Source: Lithodes maja (taxonomy: Eukaryota > Arthropoda > Malacostraca > Decapoda > Lithodidae). From it: DNA of 64,000 nucleotides. Below are positions 1 to 12,087 of the stretch, in pieces (positions within the stretch are counted from its first letter, which is position 1; each line of letters begins with the position of its first letter). Under the pieces are notes generated by a model, which saw nothing but the letters and a program-made list of their open reading frames with translations, ran no database searches and was not told where the DNA came from. Position numbers and translations under genes: made by a program. The stretch lies in NCBI GenBank assembly GCA_037953745.1, contig JBAKBP010006588.1, positions 1 through 64,000 on the forward strand. The letters are read 5' to 3'.

Positions 1-78
1 GTAGGCTGAATGGGGCCAAATGGATACAAACCAGAGAAAGATAGGAAAGGTCAGAACAAAAACAGGCCACCCCCTTAA
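1..78 (+). mobile_element. MITE family 1, right end only
   Basis: This is the terminal arm of a hairpin MITE (called MITE1 here) cut by the window start. It holds the family's GGCTGAATGGGGCC / GGATACAA block, an A/G-rich stretch and the terminal CACCCCCTTAA. The same block recurs at about eight other places in the window, with complete copies at 25369-25736 and 28808-29194. Confidence 0.8.
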
Positions 79-282
79 ACAAAGGGAGGCTTCATCGTCC
101 TGTTTCATTGCTTCTCAGGTTCGGCCTTCTTTTAGCTACTCTCTGCTGGCTAATACAAAGTTATTGTATCATGCATTTCTATGTTGAATTCTATGAAGAC
201 GTTGATTAGTTTTTTCTTGCATTCTGGTTATCAGCTTATTCAGATTTGTGTTAGTCAATGTTCTACATGGACATACTATTGT

Positions 283-379
283 CCCCGTCTTAAAACAGTT
301 GGCTGAATGGGGCGAGTGGATACAAGCAGAGAAAGAGAGAAAAAGAGAGAAAGAGAAAAAAAGCAGGTGACCCCCTTAA
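283..379 (+). mobile_element. MITE family 1, right end only
   Basis: A second solo arm of MITE1. It starts at CCCCGTCTTAAAACAGTTGG and ends GGTGACCCCCTTAA. The left arm and loop are absent. The purine tract is longer than in other copies because an AAAGAGAG motif is repeated. Confidence 0.8.
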
Positions 380-679
380 TTCTACAGTCCATTCATTATA
401 AGTAGGCCAGATAGTGTGACCCCTAACCTCTGTAACTCAAAAAGGGCTGGAGCAAATTAGTGAAGTGCCAATATTATTAGGCACTCTATCTGGGGTGCTT
501 GGCTGGGGAGTTAGACACACAAGAGATGTACTCAAAATATACTTTACTTACAGAGAAAAGAAACACATTAAAATATCAAAACAGAACAATACAAATACTG
601 TTCACATTTTTGGGAATTAAGAACATTGGATGGGGATAGAGGCGTAGGTGATGGTATTGACATTGGTTAGGCCTACCTG

Positions 680-735
680 TTTTTTTTTTTTGTTTTTTTT
701 GTTTTTTTTTTTTTTTTGGGGGGGGGGGGGGGCGG
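680..735 (-). repeat. poly(T)/poly(G) tract, probable SINE tail
   Basis: Long T runs broken by single G residues are followed by an uninterrupted G run and then GCGGTTACC. Read on the minus strand this is poly(C) followed by poly(A), the same order as the tail of the tRNA-Thr-type SINE at 19815-20005. No tRNA-like head is recognisable beside it, so it may be a truncated copy or simply a simple repeat. Confidence 0.4.
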
Positions 736-1039
736 TTACCATCCGGACCTTTGCTACCAAGCACATTCATGCAATTGGACCTTCACACATACTACTTGAG
801 TACCTCTGATATATACTGCATATACTAACGCCAAACTGCATTCTATTTTTGCTATCACTAAACAACTTTTTTCAGTTTAAGAAGGACATTTGCGAGTCAA
901 ACGGTTAGTTGAGAGGATTCCATATACCCTTTTGAATTCCAGTGCCCCATCTAGGTTGAATAAAATTATCAAATAACAGTCAAAACAAATTGAGAACAAA
1001 TATATATATGGAATGGGATAAGAAACTGTGTGATTGTGT

Positions 1040-1385
1040 AGTAGGTGAATAGGTAGGTGATATTTGGATTAAATGGATTGTGTAGTGTAGGTGAATAGCT
1101 AGGTGATTGTGGATAAAATGGATTGTGTGATGATTGTGAAGTAGATGGATTGTGTAATGATTGTGGAGTAGATGGATTGTGTAATGATTGTGGAGTAGAT
1201 GGATTGTGTGATGATTGTTGAGTAGATGGATTGTGTGATGATTGTGGAGTAGATAGATTATGTGATGATTGTTGAATAGATTGATTGGGTGATGATCGTT
1301 GAGTAGATGGATTGTGTGATGAACGTTGAATTAATGGAGTGTGCGGTGATTGTCGATTAGGTGGACTGTGTGGTGATTGTGGGCA
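1040..1385. repeat. 27-bp tandem array
   Basis: About ten diverged copies of a 27-bp unit (GTAGATGGATTGTGTGATGA and seven more bases) lie head to tail. Because 27 is a multiple of three, the minus strand stays open as a repetitive Ser/Gln/His/Asn/Pro frame at 969-1595. The frame follows from the repeat period and has no other coding evidence. Confidence 0.85.
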
Positions 1386-1603
1386 TGTAGAAGAGGCGCA
1401 TGAGTGGTGAACTCCAAGAAATGTGTGGCTGTAATAATAATAATTAAAGTTGCAAGCAACGTTGTCCAGGGTTCGAGCGGGGTTGCAAGCAGGGTATTGT
1501 GTTGCATACAAGTGCTGTGTCACAGATATCAAAAGATCATTTAACTTATCGAGCATGGAGAAACTACAGAAGGAGCAGATTGTGCAAACAAGCAAGAGCG
1601 AGA

Positions 1604-1894
1604 GAGGGAGAGATTGGCTGTATAAGGGATCTGCCTCTATCCGTTTAGTAACAGAGTTGTAGATATGTGGAATAGGCTACCGAGTGCTATAATGGGATCA
1701 AGAACAATAGAGCTTCAACTTGAAATTAGATAGAACGAGATGGGTTGGGTATGAAAGGGAACAGCCATGTGTAGGACAATCGGCTCTGGAGACTCCCATT
1801 TTCTTATTTTATTTATGTTCTCATTTGTGAGGGAGAGAGAGAGAGTATGGCAAGAGAGAATAGGATGTCGTAAATGTAAGGAAGATAGCGATAA

Positions 1895-1933
<39 letters not shown>

Positions 1934-2725
1934 TGTGGGATGGGTTGGGTGTGAAAGGGATCTGACATGTGTGGGCCAATCGGCTCTCTGCAGACTCCGG
2001 TTTTCTTATGTTCTCATTTATGAGAGAGAGAGAGACTAGGATGTCATAAATGTAAGGGAGACAGAGATAAATGGGAGAGTTTTTATGAGATGGGTTTGGT
2101 GTGAAAAGGATCTGTCTTGTGTGGGCTAATTGGCCCTCTACAGACTCCCATTTTCTTATGTTCCTATTTCTTACAAATGTGTTTTGGTTGCATGTATATG
2201 ATAATCGGGGTGTATAGTAAATAGTGTAAATAACAGGTAACGTTTATGAGATGGGTTGCGTGTGAAAGGGATCTGCCTTATGTGGGCCACTTGGCTCTCT
2301 GCAGACTGCCATTTTCATCTTGGTTGCATGTGTAAGGGTTCTGCCTCATTTGTACCGGTGTGCAAACAAACAAGAGATAGAGAGAAAGAGATTGGCTGTT
2401 TAAGGGATCTGCCTCTATTCGCTTGGTAAAAGAGTTGTAGATATGTGGAATAGGCTACCGAGTGCTATAGTGGGATCAATAAAAATAGAGCTTCAACACA
2501 AAATTTGATAGGACGAGATGGGTTGGGTGTGAAAGGGTCTCTCTGCAGGCTCCCATTTTCATCTTGGTTGCATGTGTATGGGATCTTCCTCATTTGTACC
2601 AGTGTGCAAACATGAGTGAGAGAGAGATTGGCTATGTAAGGGATTTAATTGCCTCTATTTGTTTGGTAACAGAGTTATAGATATGTGGAATAGGCTACCG
2701 AGTGGGATCAATAACAATAAAGTGG
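1604..2725 (+). mobile_element. Cluster of 5'-truncated CR1-like LINE 3' ends
   Basis: At least six partial copies of the 3' end of one CR1-like family lie in the same orientation, at about 1604-1830, 1937-2036, 2077-2170, 2248-2320, 2390-2570 and 2630-2725. The longer ones contain the last codons (AACAGAGTTGTAGATATGTGG, cut here, then TACCGAGTGCTAT), then the 3' UTR (GATGGGTTGGGTGTGAAAGG and CTCTGCAGACTCCCATTTTC). They match the minus-strand 3' end of LINE C (56087-56430). (GA)n tracts separate several copies. Independent insertions or local duplication could both explain the cluster. Confidence 0.8.
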
Positions 2726-2734
2726 TTGATTAGG

Positions 2735-3115
2735 GTTGGGTGGTTGATTAGGGTTGGGTGGTTGATATGTGTTGAGTGGTTGATTTGGGTTGAGTGGTTG
2801 ATTTTGACTAAGTGGTTGATTTTGATTGAATGGTTGATTTTACTTGGGTTGATTGGTTTATTTGGGATGAGTGGTTGATTTGGGTTGAGTGGTTAATATG
2901 TTGATTTGGGTTGAGTGGTAGATTTGTGTTGACAATTTTATTTGAATTGATTGGTTAATTTGGGTTGTGTGGTTGATTTTGGCTGAGAGGTTGATTGGTT
3001 GATTTAAGTTAATTTGTTGTTGAATTAGGTTGCAAGGTTGATGTTTGTTGATTGGTTGATTTGGGTTGAGTTGTTGATTTGGGTTGATTGGTTGATTTGG
3101 GTAGAGTTGTTGATT
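2735..3115. repeat. Degenerate 17-18-bp tandem array
   Basis: Roughly twenty diverged copies of GGTTGATTTGGGTTGAGT run head to tail. The array follows directly on the last CR1 fragment. No gene is seen. Confidence 0.75.
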
Positions 3116-3429
3116 TGGACTGGCCTTAAGGAGAGTGCTGTTTTTGGTAGTGGCCGTTTATGAGTTTGGCTATTTTTGTTGTGGCCGTCATGAAGTGTTC
3201 CCTTTGTATTTCAACCTTGTACTACAAGCCCCAATACTACTTGGAATGTTGTTTTTGAAGGTATAATTGCCTATGTGTACATCTCCCACCACTCTAGTAC
3301 AGTATATAATTATGTTGTTGCTGTAACTATAATTGTTTACTTGATTATAATACAAGCCCCAACATACCATTGGACGTTGTTGCTGCAAGTAAAATGGCGA
3401 AAGTGATATACGGTGTCATACAATACTGG

Positions 3430-3432
<3 letters not shown>

Positions 3433-3478
<46 letters not shown>
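3433..3478. repeat. (GA)n microsatellite
   Basis: An uninterrupted (AG)n run is followed a few bases later by a short (CA)n run at 3487-3502. Confidence 0.95.
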
Positions 3479-3480
<2 letters not shown>

Positions 3481-3642
3481 CATCTGACACACACACACAC
3501 ACCCGGCCTCCACTATCTAAATTAGACGTCTATGGGGAGATATCGGCCATCTCTTCTTATTACACACCATTTTAGTTCCCTCCACTCAAAGTTTTGCCCG
3601 TTATAGGGAGAGTTATAAATAGCGCAAATATTTACATTAGGC

Positions 3643-3644
<2 letters not shown>

Positions 3645-3699
<55 letters not shown>
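3645..3699. repeat. (GA)n microsatellite
   Basis: A second uninterrupted (AG)n run of about 55 bp. The Ser-Leu repeat frames on the minus strand here are products of the dinucleotide. Confidence 0.95.
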
Positions 3700-3700
<1 letters not shown>

Positions 3701-3702
<2 letters not shown>

Positions 3703-5877
3703 GAAGGAGTGACATAGATAGGCAACGAAAAGGAATTCTCTTTCTCTCTCTCTCTTTAGCACAGAGCAAATAGTTATACCTACCATTTGTGCAAACATTA
3801 TATTTCAGCTTTCCGAAGGCAAATAACTGCTTCCAATAAATATTCAGCCTTGTATTTAAATAATGAATCCTGTTAAATGTCATTACTTAATAGAGACACG
3901 TGGAAGGCTTACAATAATACACAGGATAAGATAAGGAAATACGAACTTCAACCCATAATTATTGGGTGATGACAGGGAGGGGAGTGGGTCCTGTCTTGGG
4001 GGTAGGGGGAGGAGGTGGGTGACGTCTTCGGAGGAGGCTTTACAGTGGTGCCAGTTTTAACATCGCTACATTATCGCTAGATGTGGAGGTATTGACTTCA
4101 ATTTAGAAGCCATTTTTTCATATCTAGAGACATTTACTAGGGATAATTTGAGAATTTCAGACATTCTAGTCATATTACATTGTAAAATTTGCAAAACAAA
4201 CAAACCAAAACTCTTTAGAAATTGCAGCATTATTCTACCATTGTTTGACTATGTAGCAACATGCTAGCGACTTTTGAGAAAGGATCTAGCGTATATACAA
4301 TCACTCCCTCTCTCGCTAACTACGCACGCAAGACTACTGCGCAGACTCGAACCCAGACTTGTTACATAGGCTATATTTGAGCTACACTTGTCCAAACTAG
4401 TTATATTAAGTTATGGCAGTGAGTTATGTGTAGGATGGAGTAGGATTGAAAGCCTAAATCATGATTATGGGCAGATAAGGTTTATGTCAGCATAAAGTTC
4501 GTAATAGCAGGGTCAAGGCAAGGAATGGAGCATTAGGAAAGAATTGTCCTCTTCAATAGGCTTAGGTGTAGTTCCCCGACACCCAGCGCCGCCAAGCAGC
4601 CCATAGGTATAAACAAAATCTGCCAGGCATTAACTGAATGGGGAGGAGGCGTTTTATTCTTTAGAATTCCTTATTGTTCGTACATTCACACACTGTATAC
4701 ATGCAAGTGGCCTTCAGAGTATCATCTTAGTTTGTATAAACAATATCAAGGGGGAAACAAATGGCTTGATCAACATGTTATTACTTATTGGCCTCTAGAG
4801 GCGCCACCGTCGCTGTAGAACAGATTTATTACATTGAGTGGGCTCTCCTCTTTTACACTACCAGATTCCTTGGTGAAGGCTGTCACACAGGCAATTGTCA
4901 AACTCTGAAGGTCCATATCATTGTTATTAAACAAAGCATTTGGCAAAGGGAGGAATTGTTAAAACCCTTAGCCAATACTCTACTATTCACCAAAAATAAA
5001 TTTGAATTATCATTATTATTTGGTAGGGTAGATATGTATAGGTAGGTTGGCTAAATAATTGGTGGAATTCGTAGGGATTTGAACTGTTTTGAGAGAGTTA
5101 AATAAAAAATAATAATAGATCTGAATAAATCGACTATGTTATTAAGCAAAACTGGGGGATGCGTGGAAGCCTATAGACTGTAGACGGTAAACTTTGTGTG
5201 GGTAGCAAATGCGGTTTTAAAGTCATTTAAGAATAGACAGTTTTCAATGCTGCGGCCAAACTATTCCACCCATTTATATTCTTTTGGTATCAAAACGTTC
5301 GGAATCGCGAGCCTCACCCAACTACGTAAACATGGCTTTGATCATCGGCGTAGTTTTCAAGATGTGGAATTTTAAGTGGAATTAGAGTTTTTTTCAAGAT
5401 TGCCGGAAAAAAAACCCACATGCAAAAGCAAAACCTTCTCTATAACATTTGCGGAGCATTAGCAGTGGAGCCCATATGCCAAAGCCCAATCGTTTCCTAT
5501 GAGTGGGAGAGACGGTATTTAGGTGTCAAATTTTTCGGGAAATCGGCTGCCACGGACCTGTTTGACGCCGTGCCGGATGTTTAGGATATCAAAAGTTGCC
5601 CAATACAAAAACGCACCTCTTGTGAAAGTTTGATCTTGATCCAAAAATTGGTTCTGGAGTTATTGCGTCAAAACCGGCGCGTAAAGATAATTTGGATGAA
5701 TAACCGGGTTTAATGATTACAATCGGGGTTCCCCGTAGGGGTCGAACCCCTAATGATAATAATAATGTGTTGGGAATATGAGGAGGCCGAGTAGTAAGAA
5801 GCTCAGAGGTGCAGGTGATACTGTAAGCGTGAGCAAAGTTCAAGGCGGGATGCATGTAACTATGATTATTTAAGTGC
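3701..5877. other. No gene or repeat recognised
   Basis: AT-rich intergenic or intronic DNA with only short open frames and no recognised protein motif. A tRNA B-box-like string on the minus strand near 4345 and another near 5735 were not backed by a convincing A box. Confidence 0.5.
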
Positions 5878-5901
5878 AAGAGAGAGAGAGAGAGAGAGAG
5901 A

Positions 5902-6015
5902 GATCACTTCTATAACCAGCCTACTCTGTTCCGCAAGGATGAAACTCATCTAAACCCTGTGGGTTCAGCACGCATGGGTCGTCTCCTACACGAAGCAGTC
6001 CGCAGCCATGGATAA
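5902..6015 (+). pseudogene. LINE A ORF1 remnant, C-terminal end of SGNH esterase domain
   Basis: One frame reads DHFYNQPTLFRKDETHLN, then PVGSARMGRLLHEAVRSHG and a stop at 6013-6015. The DETHLN string matches the last catalytic block (Asp-x-x-His) of the esterase-like domain known from CR1-clade ORF1 proteins. All upstream blocks, including the serine nucleophile, are missing because the element is 5'-truncated. The stop overlaps the ORF2 start in the string ATGGATAA (6008-6015), a compact ORF1/ORF2 junction. Confidence 0.7.
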
Positions 6016-7582
6016 AAAAACGCCATTCGAGAAGAAGAAGCAGCAACGACTTAAATCATCCTACGCCAAGCAAAAACAGAGGCAACCGAGGACCGCCAGT
6101 GATGAGGAGAGAGGACAGCGAGGACTGAGGACAGCCATGAACATTTTATCCGACCAGAACCAACATTTTTATTAAGGAGCGTTCCGTGATTTCTAAAATC
6201 ACAGATTTAAAGGTTTTCTATGCAAACGCTCGTAGCATGCGCAATAAATTCTCAGATTTAGAGGAACTAGTGTTTACAAAAAATTATGACGTGATTGGCA
6301 TAACAGAATCTTGGGTCAATATAGAAGACAAAGAATTTTTAGCAGAGTATTCACTTCCCGGTTATGTAATGTTTGAGAAAACCCTAATAAATAAAAATGG
6401 AGGTGGCGTTTTACTTTTTATCAAAGAAAGTCTTAACCTTACCCTCTTGTCAAAACTTCAAATTGTGAACGTCGACACATCCTTTGTGCTAATAAAGAAT
6501 AATAAAGGTGCAAAAGTAATACTTGCATTAATATACAGACCTCCAGCTCAATCAGTGTAAACTGACCGAGAAATTTATGAACAAATTGCAGATGTAAGTA
6601 ACTCACAAGATACCATAATTTTCGGCGACTTTAATTTACCTGTGACCAAGTGGGGCAATACTCTTACTTCACACTCTGGACATGACTTGTATGCGAACTT
6701 GCAAGAGAGTTCGCTCTATCAATTTGTTCGATCGCCGACCCGTGGTAATAACATTCTTGACCTTGTACTCGCAACAAAAGAAGAATTAATAGAGAATTTG
6801 AATGTTAGTGATGAATTCAGTAACAGCAACCATCGTACGGTAAATTTCAGCTTAAACTTTACTACTAACGAACCGATTAGTAGCATCGAGAGAGTCCCTA
6901 ATTTTAAGAAAGCAAACTTCCGTAAACTTAGAGCTATGTTTAAAGATACTGACTGGAGCTTTCTAAATAACAATATCGACATAAATACATCTTGGGAATT
7001 ATTTGCAACCACTTACCTAAAATCAGTGCAAGACAGCATACCATCTAAAATACGGCGTACAGTCCATAATGATAAGCCCAAATGGTGGAATAAAGAGATT
7101 TCAGACAGTTTGCTTGCTAAAAAGATTGCTAATGATAGATTAAAATCCTCACAAAATGACGAAGAATGGGGGAAATTTGTAGAACTACGACGCAAAGCCA
7201 AAAAGGTAATTAACCAAAGTAAAAAGATCCTGGAGTTACATGTTGCGAATAAAAGTAAAACAAACCCGATAGAATTCTATAGTTATATCAGAAAGAAAAA
7301 AGTAGTTACTTCAACTGTTGGACCGTTAGTCAATGAAAATGGAGAATACACCAAAGACGAAGTACAAATGAGTAATGCCCTCAATACCTTCTTTGCATCA
7401 GTTTTTACAACAGAAGACCTCAGTGATATCCTACCGCATCGCCGATTCAAATTGATAATTCTGATGTTTTAAGCAATATCACCATTACAGAGAGAGAATT
7501 ATTGAAATGTTTAGATAAACTCAAGGTAAATAAAACCCCTTGACCTGATACAATCTCACCTAGAGTTCTAAAGGAAGCCTCC
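6008..7582 (+). pseudogene. LINE A ORF2, endonuclease and start of RT (5' part)
   Basis: Encodes the apurinic-type (EEP) endonuclease that nicks target DNA and the beginning of the reverse transcriptase. The likely ATG at 6008 opens a basic N-terminus (MDKKTPFEKKKQQRLK), which shifts frame near 6170 into VFYANARSMRNKF at about 6213. Endonuclease landmarks are DVIGITESW, ALIYRPP, FGDFNLPVTKWG and SNHRT (usually SDH). Breaks: stop at 6558-6560, frameshift near 7440, and a TGA at about 7542 where the family has Gly in KTPGPD. The frame ends at the LINE B junction. Non-functional. Confidence 0.9.
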
Positions 7583-7587
7583 CAAGA

Positions 7588-8706
7588 GTGGCCAATACAT
7601 CCCGAAGACTATTAGGTACACATAGTACTCCAAACAATCCCTCCCCAATCTTGTTTGCAAATATCCAAGGCCTAAAAAATAGAACCACGAACAAAGTACC
7701 ATTTATTAGCGGCCTGCTAGAAGAAGGAAACGCTATATTTGTGGCTCTCACAGAAACTCACATTAAAGATCAGGAAGATAGTGAGGTATGGATTCCTGGT
7801 TACAACCTACATAGGGCGGACAGAACGCATAGATCACATGGAGGTGTAGCCTTGTACATACATGACTCACTGATATGTACTGAATTCCTAAATAACAGTA
7901 ATGAAGTGGTGGAAATACTTGGAGTTAAAATAGAATCCCTAAATTTAGCAGTTATTGTTACATACAGGCCTCCAGACTCATCCCGAGAAGAATTCAAAAC
8001 CCAGCTCAACAAAATAAAATCAGAAGTGGAAACCCTGGGGAACCCAACACCAAATATTATATGGCTAGGAGACTTTAACCTACCAAACATTAAATGGAGA
8101 CAACTAGAAAACCAGTTAGTGGCAAATAACACCGGACAAGCAAATACTAATACGAGAGAGCTTTTTGAACTTTGTGATTTTTTTAGTCTTACCCAACATA
8201 TTGCTGAACCCACACAGGAAAACAATATCTTAGACCTGGTCTTCACTAACAACGACTCTCTAGTACACAGCATTAACATATCGGACACAACATACTCAGA
8301 TCATAAATTAATTGAGATCAAAACAACCTTAGAAAGTGTACAGACAACCTCAGAATCGAGAACAAAAACCGGCCCCTTCAGTAAATTTAACTTCAATAAC
8401 AAAAACATTAGGTGGGAAGAGGTAAATCAAGAAATGGAGGAAATAGACTGGGAAGATTTAATGGATAACCTGACACCAGCAGAATGTCTAGTCTTAATAA
8501 CAGAAACCATGACCCAAATCTGTAGCCACCATATACCTGCAAGACAAACAAAACGAAGAAGCAAACAAGATCGGGAAAGGAGGAGGCTGTACAGAAGAAG
8601 AAAATTACTCACACAAAGACGCACACATCAAAATCTACAGGATAGGCAAAAGGTCGAAATAGATAGAGAAATTGTGGAAATTGAACAAAGGCTAAGAATA
8701 TCATAA
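7588..8706 (+). pseudogene. LINE B ORF2, endonuclease domain part
   Basis: An open frame of 372 codons encodes an EEP endonuclease. Landmarks in order: LFANIQGLKN (about residue 23), FVALTETHIKD (52), SHGGVALYIHDS (83), VIVTYRPPDSS (122), IIWLGDFNLPNIKW (159) and SDHKLIEIK (237). A basic linker near residues 320-350 (QTKRRSKQDRERRRLYRRRK) leads to the RT. The frame ends in LRIS-stop. Reading then needs another frame (YELQHMEEERKAIAK), so a pair of frameshifts between 8695 and 8755 separates this part from the RT part. Confidence 0.85.
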
Positions 8707-8708
8707 TT

Positions 8709-10619
8709 ATGAACTACAACATATGGAAGAGGAGAGGAAAGCTATTGCCAAATGAAAATTCCAAAAACTTCTTTTCATACGCCAAACAAAAGGCTAAAAC
8801 AACATCAAACATCGGCCCACTGAGCAAAGGGGACGGCTCTTTCACAGGGGACAAAAAGGAAATGAGCGAACTCTTAAGCAGGCAGTATGAAATGGCATTC
8901 AGTGAGCCTGATGAAACAAAAGTCATCAGAGACCAAAATATATTTTTCATGGAAACCTCCCCCATGGAAACCCCTCAGATGCTGGATATTGATTTCGGTC
9001 TAAAAGACATAGAAGAGGCCATTTCCAACATGCCATCCCACTCGGCACCAGGCCCGGACTCATGGAATTCGATCCAAATGAAAAAATGTAAGGAAAACCT
9101 CTCAAAACCTCTGGCTATAATGTGGAGAAGGAGTCTAGACACTGGTGACATACCAGATAGCTTGAAAAACGCAATAATTGCCTCACTGCATAAAGGAGGG
9201 AGTAAAGCACTACCAAAAAACTACCGCACGGTAGCTCTAACCTCTCACATCATTAAAGTTTTCGAGCGAGTCCTGCGAAGCAAAATTTCAACATTCATGG
9301 AGGCAAATGAACTACACAACACCGGTCAACATGGGTTCAGAGCGGGAAGATCATGTCTCTCACAACTTTTGGAACACTATGACAAAATTCTTAAAGCGCT
9401 AGAAGAAAAGAAAAACGTTGATGTCATTTACACCGATTTTGCTAAGGCATTTGATAAATGTGACCATGGTATAATAGCCCACAAACTGAAAGCAAAAGGT
9501 ATAACTGGGAAAATCGGACGGTGGATATACAATTTCCTCGTAAACCGAAAACAATCGGTAGCAGTAAACCAAGTCACTTCTGAGCCTTCGGATGTCAAGA
9601 GCTCAGTGCCCCAAGGAACAGTGCTAGCGCCCATTCTGTTCCTCATACTAATTTGCGACATAGATACCAACACCAGACACAGTACGGTGTCGTCTTTTGC
9701 TGATGACACAAAATTAAGCAAGATAGTAAACACACAAGAGGACACGGGCCGACTGCAGGAAGACATGAATGTAGTGTTCCAGTGGACCAGGGAAAACAAC
9801 ATGCAATTCAATGAGGAAAAATTCCAATTAATACGGTACGGAGATAATAATGGTGTTAAAGAAATTACAAATTACTTAACAGAATCTAACCACATAATAG
9901 AACGGAAAGACAGTGTGAAAGACATTGAGGTATTAATGTCTGAAAATATGGGTTTCAAAGTACATAACCAGGTCAAAGTGGCGGCTGCGTAACGTCTAAC
10001 GGGTTGGATTCTGCGTACTTTTAAAACACGCGGTGAATTGCCTATGATAACGCTCTTCAAATCTCTAGTGCTACCGCGGCTTGAATACTGTAGCGTATTA
10101 ACATCCCCATACAAAGCAGGTGAAATAAATGACGTAGAGAGTGTACAAAGAAATTTCACTTCGCATATAAGTTCGATAAAACATCTACACTATTGGGAGC
10201 GTTTAAGAGCACTGAATCTGTGCTCACTGGAACGTAGAAGAGAACGTTACCTAATAATATACACATGGAAAATCGCAGAGGGTTTAGTACCAAACCTACA
10301 TACTCCGATAGTCATGAAATTCAGTGATAGGAGAGGCTGGGAATGCGAAATCCCCCGGATGAATAACAGGGGTGCTATGGGCTCTCTGCGAGAGGGCTGG
10401 TTATCACACAGAGGCCCACGTCTCTTCAACAAACTCCCACGGCGAGTAAGAGACATGAGGGACATCTCGTTAGACAACTTCAAGAGAGCCCTAGATGTCG
10501 AACTGCAAAAAGTGCCAGACGAGCCCATCCTCGCAAGGGAGCGAGCTGTCGCTTCAAACAGTCTACTGCACCAAATCACCACCCATAACGAGGGGCGTCG
10601 CGCTCCTTGGTGCCGCTAG
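8709..10619 (+). pseudogene. LINE B ORF2, reverse transcriptase part
   Basis: Reverse transcriptase of LINE B. Motifs in order: SAPGPDSWN, LHKGGSKALPKNYRTVALTS, GFRAGRSCLSQLLEHYDK, VDVIYTDFAKAFDKCDHG (first catalytic Asp), SVPQGTVLAPILFL and SFADDTKLSK (catalytic FADD). A single in-frame TAA at 9990-9992 interrupts KVAAA-RLTGWILRTF. Downstream the same frame runs on through VLPRLEYCSVL and RGPRLFNKLPR to the final stop at 10617-10619. Apart from that stop and the frameshifts upstream this copy is well preserved, so it is fairly young. Confidence 0.9.
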
Positions 10620-10634
10620 AGGAGCGGCGAACAC

Positions 10635-10654
10635 ATCCAAAGGTATCCAAAGGT
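10635..10654 (+). repeat. LINE B 3'-terminal 10-bp tandem repeat
   Basis: Two perfect copies of ATCCAAAGGT form the end of LINE B directly before LINE A resumes. Short tandem repeats at the 3' end are typical of CR1/L2-type LINEs, where they take part in target-primed reverse transcription. Confidence 0.7.
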
Positions 10655-12087
10655 AAGGATGAGCTCTCCAAACCACTGACATTGCTATTCAATAAATCCT
10701 TGCAGTCTGGAACTATGCCTGATCAGTAGAAGCTAGCCAACGTAACACCGATATTCAAAAAAGGCGGCAAATCCCTACCCAGTAACTATTGTCCAATTAG
10801 CTTAACCTCAGTTGTATATAAAATGCTAGAAACACTCATAGGAGACAAACTCTTAAATCATTTAGAGGAAAATAACATACTTAAAGATACTCAACACGGC
10901 TTTCGTAAAAACCGTTCCTGTTTAACAAACCTCTTAGACTTCTTCCACGATATCCTCAACCTCTATGATGAGAGTAAAGCTGTAGATATTATATACCTTG
11001 ATTTTCAAAAGGCCTTTGACAAAGTTCCCCACAAACGTTTACTGCTAAAACTAAAAGCGCATGGAATACAAGACGGTGTTTTGAAATGGATAGAAAATTG
11101 GCTCAGCGACAGAAAGCAATGAGTATTCATATACGGTAAGGCATCTAAATGGACAAATGTAAGTAGCGGGGTACCCCAGGGATCGGTACTAGGAACAATT
11201 ATCTTTCTAATTTACATCAACGACATACTGTAGATGAGGGTCACACCTGTACAATCTCAAAATTTGCTGACGATACAAAAATTGCAAATAGCGTACTCTC
11301 AAAAAGAACAAGTTGACGATATGCAACACAATCTAGATTAGTTGTCATGTTGGGCCCAAATTTGGCAAATGGGTTTCAATGTGGATAAATGTAAATTACT
11401 ACATATTGGATAGCAAAATGAGAAGGCAAACTATTCGATGAATGGCACTCAGCTTAAGAATGTAAACAGAGAAACCGATCTGGAAGTAACAATATCGAGT
11501 AACCTAAAACCGAGTCAACAATGTTCAGAAGTTGTTAAGAAAGCAAACAAAATAATTGGCTTTATAGGCAGGTCATTTGAGCATAAATTCAAAGAAGTTA
11601 TCCTAACCCTTTACAATTCCTTAGTCCGCCCTCTTCTGGAATACTGCGTTCAATCCTGGTGCCCGTATTACCAAAATGATATAGACAAGCTAGAACGAGT
11701 TCGTAGAGTTACCAAAATGATACCTAGCCTAAAGAACAAACCATACGAGGAACGTCCTAGAGAATTAAATTTATTTCCTTTAACCCAGCGCAGATTAAGA
11801 GGCGACTTAATTCAAGTGTTCAAAATCATCAAAGGCATGGACAGTATGAACTGTAGTAAGTACTTGACTATCGACCAATCTAATTACACGCGGGGAAACG
11901 GTTGCAAAATTATTGGTAAATCTTTAAACTCGCACGAATCTAAGAATTTCTTCTTCAATCGAGTTGTCAACTTGTGGAATGGGCTTCCCCGGACGTTATA
12001 GACTGCAGCACCGTTGATTCTTTTAAACTTCGCCTAGACAAATATCTTGCATCAAACCCACGACTGACTGCGTTTATAAATGAATAA
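10655..12087 (+). pseudogene. LINE A ORF2, RT core and C-terminus (3' part)
   Basis: Continuation of LINE A ORF2. It reads KDELSKPLTLLFNKSL, VTPIFKKGGKSLPSNY, TQHGFRKNRSCLTNLL, IIYLDFQKAFDKVPHKRL (first catalytic Asp), SSGVPQGSVLG, then after a frameshift KFADDTKIAN (about 11260) and the C-terminal NGTQLKNVNRETDLEV, RPLLEYCVQSWCPYY, RLRGDLIQVFK and VVNLWNGLP. Breaks: TAG near 10727, TGA at 11120-11122, TAG near 11231, frameshifts near 11230, 11330 and 11995. The true end is a TAA at 12085-12087 after SFKLRLDKYLASNPR. Closest relative in the window is LINE C. Confidence 0.9.

Larger units (their letters stand above)
7583..10654 (+). mobile_element. LINE B, non-LTR retrotransposon inserted in LINE A
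   Basis: A 3.07-kb LINE of a different family sits in the same orientation inside LINE A. The left boundary is set by LINE A's ...GCCTCC ending at 7582 and the right by AAGGATGAG starting at 10655; LINE A's codons resume with no gap. The element ends in two copies of ATCCAAAGGT (10635-10654). No target duplication is obvious. It lacks a recognisable ORF1 and is probably 5'-truncated. Confidence 0.9.

Noticed and set aside
969..1595. 208-codon minus-strand frame rich in Ser, His, Asn, Pro
   Set aside because: It is produced by the 27-bp tandem repeat (nine codons per unit). There is no domain or homologous frame outside the array.
5715..5850. tRNA-derived element suggested by GGGGTTCGACCCC on the minus strand
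   Set aside because: The B box sits in a simple palindrome and no A box or repeated body was found.
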